Shown piece by piece: positions 60,388 to 64,000 of a stretch of 64,000 nucleotides of DNA. Positions within the stretch are counted from its first letter, which is position 1, and each line of letters opens with the position of its first letter. The stretch is from contig OU452210.1 of the NCBI GenBank assembly GCA_911728435.2, forward strand, positions 15,856,442 to 15,920,441, in the 5' to 3' direction. Position numbers and translations under genes: made by a program. The notes under the pieces were generated by a model. The model saw only the letters and a list, made by a program, of their open reading frames with translations, ran no database searches and was not told where the DNA came from. The stretch comes from Apoderus coryli (taxonomy: Eukaryota; Arthropoda; Insecta; Coleoptera; Attelabidae).

Positions 60388-61461
60388 ATGATTTATTCCA
60401 TTCTAGAACGAGTTGAAATTGTTAAACTTTATTTTCAAAATAATAGTAGTGCTAGACTTACGGCTCGCTTATTTAATGAGAGACATCCCGATAAAAATGT
60501 GAATGATGTGTACGTTGGCAAGTTAGTTAAAAAGTTTGTAGATACCGGATCTGTCTGTAATGTAAAACACCAGCCGCAGAAACCGATCAGAAATGAAGCT
60601 GTGGAAGTCGCTGTTTTAGGGCATGTTGAAATGGATCATAGTCAAAGTACCCGTCAACTAGCTGAAGCCTCAGGTGTCTCCCGTTCGTCCATAATACGAA
60701 TTTTAAAAGCGTACAAATTTCATCCGTACAAAATCAAATTAGTACAGGAACTAAATGAGGATGATCCTGATAGAAGGCTGCAATTTTGTGAAGCAATGAG
60801 CCAGCGTTTAATTGAAGATCCGCAATTATTATTTAACATTTGTTTTTCCGACGAATGCACATTTTATTTGAATGGAGCTGTAAATAGGCACAATTGCCGT
60901 TACTGGGATGACAGTAACCCACATTTATTCCGTGAGGTTCATACCCAGTATCCTCAAAAAATAAACGTCTGGTGTGGCATATTAGGAAATCATATTATAG
61001 GACCACTTTTTATTCCTGGAAATTTAACTGGTGAAGTGTACCTAAACATGCTTGAAGACACAATTGATCCTTTAATAACACAAATAATAGAAGATGACCA
61101 AAATCATACTGCTGATCGGCTTTATTTCCAGCAAGATGGAGCACCTCCGCACTATGTGGCTCCTGTAAGACAGTTCTTAGATGACCGGTTCCCTGGACGG
61201 TGGATTGGAAGGAGGGGCCCAATTGAATGGCCTGCCAGGTCACCGGATTTATCGCCTTTAGACTTTTTTCTTTGGGGGCACTTAAAAAATAAATGTTTTG
61301 CCACGAAGCCCGAGTCCATAGAAGATCTTCGCCAACGCATTACAGAAGAGTGCAGAAACATAACACCTGATATGCTACAAAATGTTAGAAATAGATTTGA
61401 ACAAAATCTGTATTATTGTATGGAATCAAATGGGTCACATTTTCAACATTTGTTAATGTAA
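60388..61461 (+). CDS. mariner-type transposase, DD41D spacing
   Basis: A 357-aa cut-and-paste transposase. I chose the ATG at 60388 (acaaaATG); the frame is open 13 codons further upstream but without an ATG. Residues 1-115 look like paired helix-turn-helix DNA-binding domains (ERVEIVKLYFQNNSSARLTA and STRQLAEASGVSRSSIIRIL). The catalytic domain follows: FSDECTFYLNG with Asp155, FQQDGAPPHY with Asp250, and [20 protein letters not shown] with Asp292. There are 94 residues between the first two Asp and 41 between the last two. Classical mariners have 34 in the last gap; 41 is, from memory, the spacing of the rosa/Visitor group. No stop or frameshift interrupts it. Confidence 0.92.
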   Translation: MIYSILERVEIVKLYFQNNSSARLTARLFNERHPDKNVNDVYVGKLVKKFVDTGSVCNVKHQPQKPIRNEAVEVAVLGHVEMDHSQSTRQLAEASGVSRSSIIRILKAYKFHPYKIKLVQELNEDDPDRRLQFCEAMSQRLIEDPQLLFNICFSDECTFYLNGAVNRHNCRYWDDSNPHLFREVHTQYPQKINVWCGILGNHIIGPLFIPGNLTGEVYLNMLEDTIDPLITQIIEDDQNHTADRLYFQQDGAPPHYVAPVRQFLDDRFPGRWIGRRGPIEWPARSPDLSPLDFFLWGHLKNKCFATKPESIEDLRQRITEECRNITPDMLQNVRNRFEQNLYYCMESNGSHFQHLLM

Positions 61462-61543
61462 CGTTTTAATAAATCAATTTAACAGCTTGTTTACTTTTTT
61501 TACAAAGCAATGTTAAAACTAACAAACATTGGAATGTACTAAC

Positions 61544-61905
61544 GATTGCAGGTGTTTTCACTCGCAATAATTAAAACTTATTTGTATTTCTCATTAATAC
61601 CAAAATTATCGGCTTAATGTCTTTAAAGTCGTTTTCGTATTAACTGTTTTAGTAAAATTCGACAAATAGGGTATCATTAGAAAGACAATTTTGTGTCCTT
61701 TCAAATGATATGTCATTAGACCCCTCTTTCCATTTAAAATTTTAGGGTTGTTACTCACCCCCGCTAGGGGGTTAAAGGCGCAGATCGAAAAATATGTTTA
61801 AAATGTGTCCCCCTCAAAAGCAAAATCGACGTGTCCGAGCATTTTCGCATTCGACTACAAAAAAAAGAGAAAAGCTAGGTGCAAACTTTTCGTTGGACCA
61901 CCCTG
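61544..61905 (-). repeat. right terminal inverted repeat of the mariner element
   Basis: Inverted partner of 59819-60180, ending ggaccaccctg next to the TA duplication. Confidence 0.9.
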
Positions 61906-61907
61906 TA

Positions 61908-62290
61908 TATTTATTGCTTCGTTTAACTAAGATTAGCATTTTGTAACAGTTTCTCCTGTATACGCGGAACCCGCACGCCTAAAACTATACCTACGATCTC
62001 GTATGAGATGTCTTTTTCTATAAAATCACACGTTGACGAAAGCTGTTTAAGAGCTGTGATGAACTGATCAATAGTTTCACCTTGTAACTGTTCTCGTTTA
62101 AAGAACTTAAAATGTTGATACACTAAATGTTTTTGTAGGGTTACAATGCTTATCAAATTTGGATAGTATTACCGTGATTATTTGTGGATACTCGCCTTCA
62201 CCATATTCGAATGTGTTGTCAATTTTAATTCCTTCATCTCCCAATAAATTTAGTAGTACTATTGTATTGCAATTTTAACATTGTTTTTGC
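61908..62290 (-). pseudogene. 5' part of a decayed Ty3/gypsy-like gag
   Basis: Minus-strand frames read LLNLLGDEGIKIDNTFEYGE and then, after a frameshift, HLVYQHFKFFKREQLQGETI and FITALKQLSSTCDF. This is the capsid-type core of gypsy-like Gag. A second frameshift lies just before the mariner insertion. Upstream of about 62290 the frame is closed. Together with 59403-59816 this is one gag interrupted by the transposon. Confidence 0.75.
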
Positions 62291-62822
62291 AATTAAAATT
62301 TTTACTTCCACAATTTTTTTAGGAATGTCCCCCTAAAACTAAAATTGTCTGGTGCCCGGCTTTGTTCTGACATTAGTTTATATATAGTAATTTTGATAAC
62401 CATTTTTTATTATTACCGGCTTTTAGTATTATTATTTAGGAATTCACCTTACTTATACACGTTTATAGTTTAACTTAGATTACACTGTTAAATACTAAGT
62501 AATATAAGACAACATAACACATCAAAAAGAGTTATGCCGCCGTTACCGCGTAATCGCGTACCTAATGTCAATGTATCTAGCGTTTTCGCATAAAACTGTC
62601 TGATGTCAAAAATATAGAACATGGCGTTCTGTCCTTGAATATAATAATAATGTATTACGTGTTGCATACCTAGGGTTCGTTCAAGTAAGCATTGTCTTAG
62701 ATGCTGTAGTTCATTTTTGAATGTGTTATTGATTGTGCACATTTAACATTTTTTTCAGATTGCAATTGAATAACTTTAGAATGTTTAGAAATTTTTAACA
62801 TAAGCACTTTAAATTTATATAC
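62291..62822 (-). other. possible leader or LTR region of the gypsy-like remnant
   Basis: This lies immediately upstream of the gag remnant on its strand and has GC-richer patches (about 62530-62700). By position it could be the untranslated leader or a long terminal repeat. I could not define TG...CA ends, a second LTR or a convincing primer-binding site. Confidence 0.3.
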
Positions 62823-63430
62823 GAGTGAGTCAAAAATGTATTAATTTATTTTGTTAAGGACAAACAAGTAATATTTTGAATATTTTTTTTTGATTCTCTT
62901 AGATTGCAATTCAAGATTTCTTTGAAGGAGAAACTACAAGCTCCTAGAGGTTATCTACGGGGTAACTCAAAAATGTGTCTATTTATTATTTAAGACTTTT
63001 AGACACGGTAGAACCTTATCAGCGATAGGTTACTTGTTTATTTTTCTTTTATTATTTTTTTTTTATTAGTTTCTATTTGCAATCAAGAATACATTAAGGT
63101 GAAACTACTATATAGTTCCTAGATTTTATCTACGGGGTAACTCAAAACATTTCCCACTCATTTATTAATGCCCTTAATAAATTTATCGATGTAGGAAGTA
63201 AAAAAAATATTTTTTTTTTAGAGTTTCACTATATACAGAGGAGTTTTTTAAGTTTTGTATTTATACAGTTTAGATACAAGGGAACTCAAAAATGTTTTAA
63301 ATTATTTTGTAAGATTTTTAGGGACAGCAAAACCTTAATTAATAGTAAAACCTTTGAGTTTTCTTAGTTCGTTAGAATGGCCTCATAAAATTTATTTATA
63401 TTCAGGGTGTCTCAAATGTTAATCTATTTA
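62823..63430 (+). repeat. degenerate tandem repeat array, five units
   Basis: A core of the form g(g)ta/tg-(a)ctcaaaaatg followed by an ATTTA-rich tract recurs at 62823, 62959, 63134, 63278 and 63403, so spacing varies from about 125 to 175 bases. Between cores, further shared pieces recur: ttgcaat(t)caaga, gaaactac, ctag-ttatctacgggg, and acggtagaacctta / acagcaaaacctta. The last core reads cagggtgtctcaaatg, which resembles a mariner-type end. Confidence 0.65.
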
Positions 63431-63489
63431 TTTGATTAGGTGGTTTTCAACCCATATTTTCAGTTTTTTTGTTTGTTTTTTAATAACCC

Positions 63490-63552
63490 TCAATGACTTT
63501 TGTCATTGATAAAACTGCCACAAAACGACTGGGAAATCCCTCAAGGGATTTC
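63490..63552. repeat. two tandem hairpins
   Basis: tcaatgac / gtcattga (63490-63509, 4-base loop) and gaaatccct / agggatttc (63533-63552, 2-base loop) are perfect inverted repeats 23 bases apart, followed by an A-rich taaataaataaaatg. The arrangement resembles the 3' end of a small retroelement, but I cannot name one. Confidence 0.5.
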
Positions 63553-64000
63553 TTGTAAATAAATAAAATGTAAAAAATTCGTCAATAATACCCAACCAAA
63601 TTGCTGTTAGTGACCTCTCACCTAGGCGGCGCCGGGGTGAGGATTGCGATCATCCCATACCGCCTCCTCGGTGAAAATCCTTAAAATTCCTGTTGATAGT
63701 AAATAATATGCTAATACGTTCTCAAAGTATGGTCAAAATAATATCACTAAGATAACAGAACGAACCAAAGCAGTTATTAAAACAAATCAAATTTCAGAAC
63801 TTAATATTGCGTTTTGAATTAGATCGCTGAGACTTTAGCATTTGAGACATTGGAGTTTTGAGGAGATGATTTTAATAAGCCATCAATCCCAGACCTATAC
63901 CCCTTCTAAAATCTAACAGAGAAACACGGCCGTAACTATAAAATTTCGGTTCAGAAAGCTTATCTTCAAATTGATAAATTTGATACTGTTTGATTGTAGC
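63553..64000. other. terminal stretch with a GC-rich island
   Basis: 63606-63670 is strikingly GC-rich for this window, with ctcacctagg and cggcgccggggtgag forming an imperfect inverted repeat at 63617-63641. The rest to the window end is AT-rich. No gene recognised. Confidence 0.45.

Larger units (their letters stand above)
59819..61905 (+). mobile_element. mariner-type (Tc1/mariner superfamily) transposon, apparently complete
   Basis: A 2087-bp element begins cagggtggtcc and ends ggaccaccctg. It is flanked by TA on both sides (59817-59818 and 61906-61907), the target duplication of this superfamily. Its terminal inverted repeats are very long: 340 bp without a visible difference, plus about 22 bp with four mismatches. 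One uninterrupted transposase gene lies between them, followed by AATAAA at 61468. Identical repeats and an intact gene mean a young insertion. It sits inside a retrotransposon gag on the opposite strand. Confidence 0.93.

Noticed and set aside
62488..62742. 84-codon minus-strand frame upstream of the gag remnant
   Set aside because: No motif. Its place suggests leader or LTR sequence rather than coding.
62823..63430. CRISPR-like regular repeats
   Set aside because: Spacing is irregular, repeats are degenerate and the window is eukaryotic.
1..64000. tRNA, rRNA or snRNA genes
   Set aside because: I looked for B-box-like ggttcgaatcc and other conserved cores on reading through and found none convincing; a covariance-model scan would be needed to exclude them.

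Overview
The window is eukaryotic and most likely from an insect. It is strongly AT-rich, with split genes, GT-AG introns and many short transposon pieces. The palindromic motif GTAGGTACCTAC and its fragments are scattered throughout. I cannot fix the order: nothing here separates Lepidoptera, Hemiptera and Coleoptera.

Region 1 (about 2.8-28.4 kb, + strand) is a complete filamin gene, the cheerio / filamin-A type. I could join 26 exons from an ATG at 2840 to a TAA ending at 28285. Every splice phase agrees, giving about 2416 residues: two calponin-homology (CH) domains followed by about 22 Ig-like filamin repeats. The introns hold a truncated LINE (16.8-17.3 kb) and unassigned AT-rich sequence. 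A hAT-type MITE lies upstream (1.76-2.02 kb).

Region 2 (28.4-31.3 kb) is intergenic. It has a LINE endonuclease fragment and one candidate exon of unknown identity.

Region 3 (31.3-55.7 kb, + strand) is an NK-class homeobox gene, best matched to NK7.1. It has a first exon with repressor-recruitment-like motifs, a probable 117-nt cassette exon at 34600, an exon with most of the homeodomain, and a last exon with the recognition helix. The last two are separated by a 20-kb intron that cuts the homeodomain between positions 44 and 45. That intron contains a decayed mariner copy, a long-armed hairpin and a possible small exon on the minus strand.

Region 4 (55.7-64 kb) is a repeat-rich flank. It has a LINE reverse-transcriptase fragment with altered catalytic positions, small inverted-repeat elements, and a decayed Ty3/gypsy-like gag on the minus strand. 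An intact-looking mariner-type transposon (59819-61905) has split that gag. The transposon has a 357-aa transposase with DD41D spacing, 340-bp perfectly matched terminal inverted repeats and a TA duplication. A degenerate tandem array follows (62.8-63.4 kb).

The two host genes are unrelated in function: filamin crosslinks actin, and the homeobox gene encodes a DNA-binding regulator. All functional calls come from reading the sequence; no database search was run.
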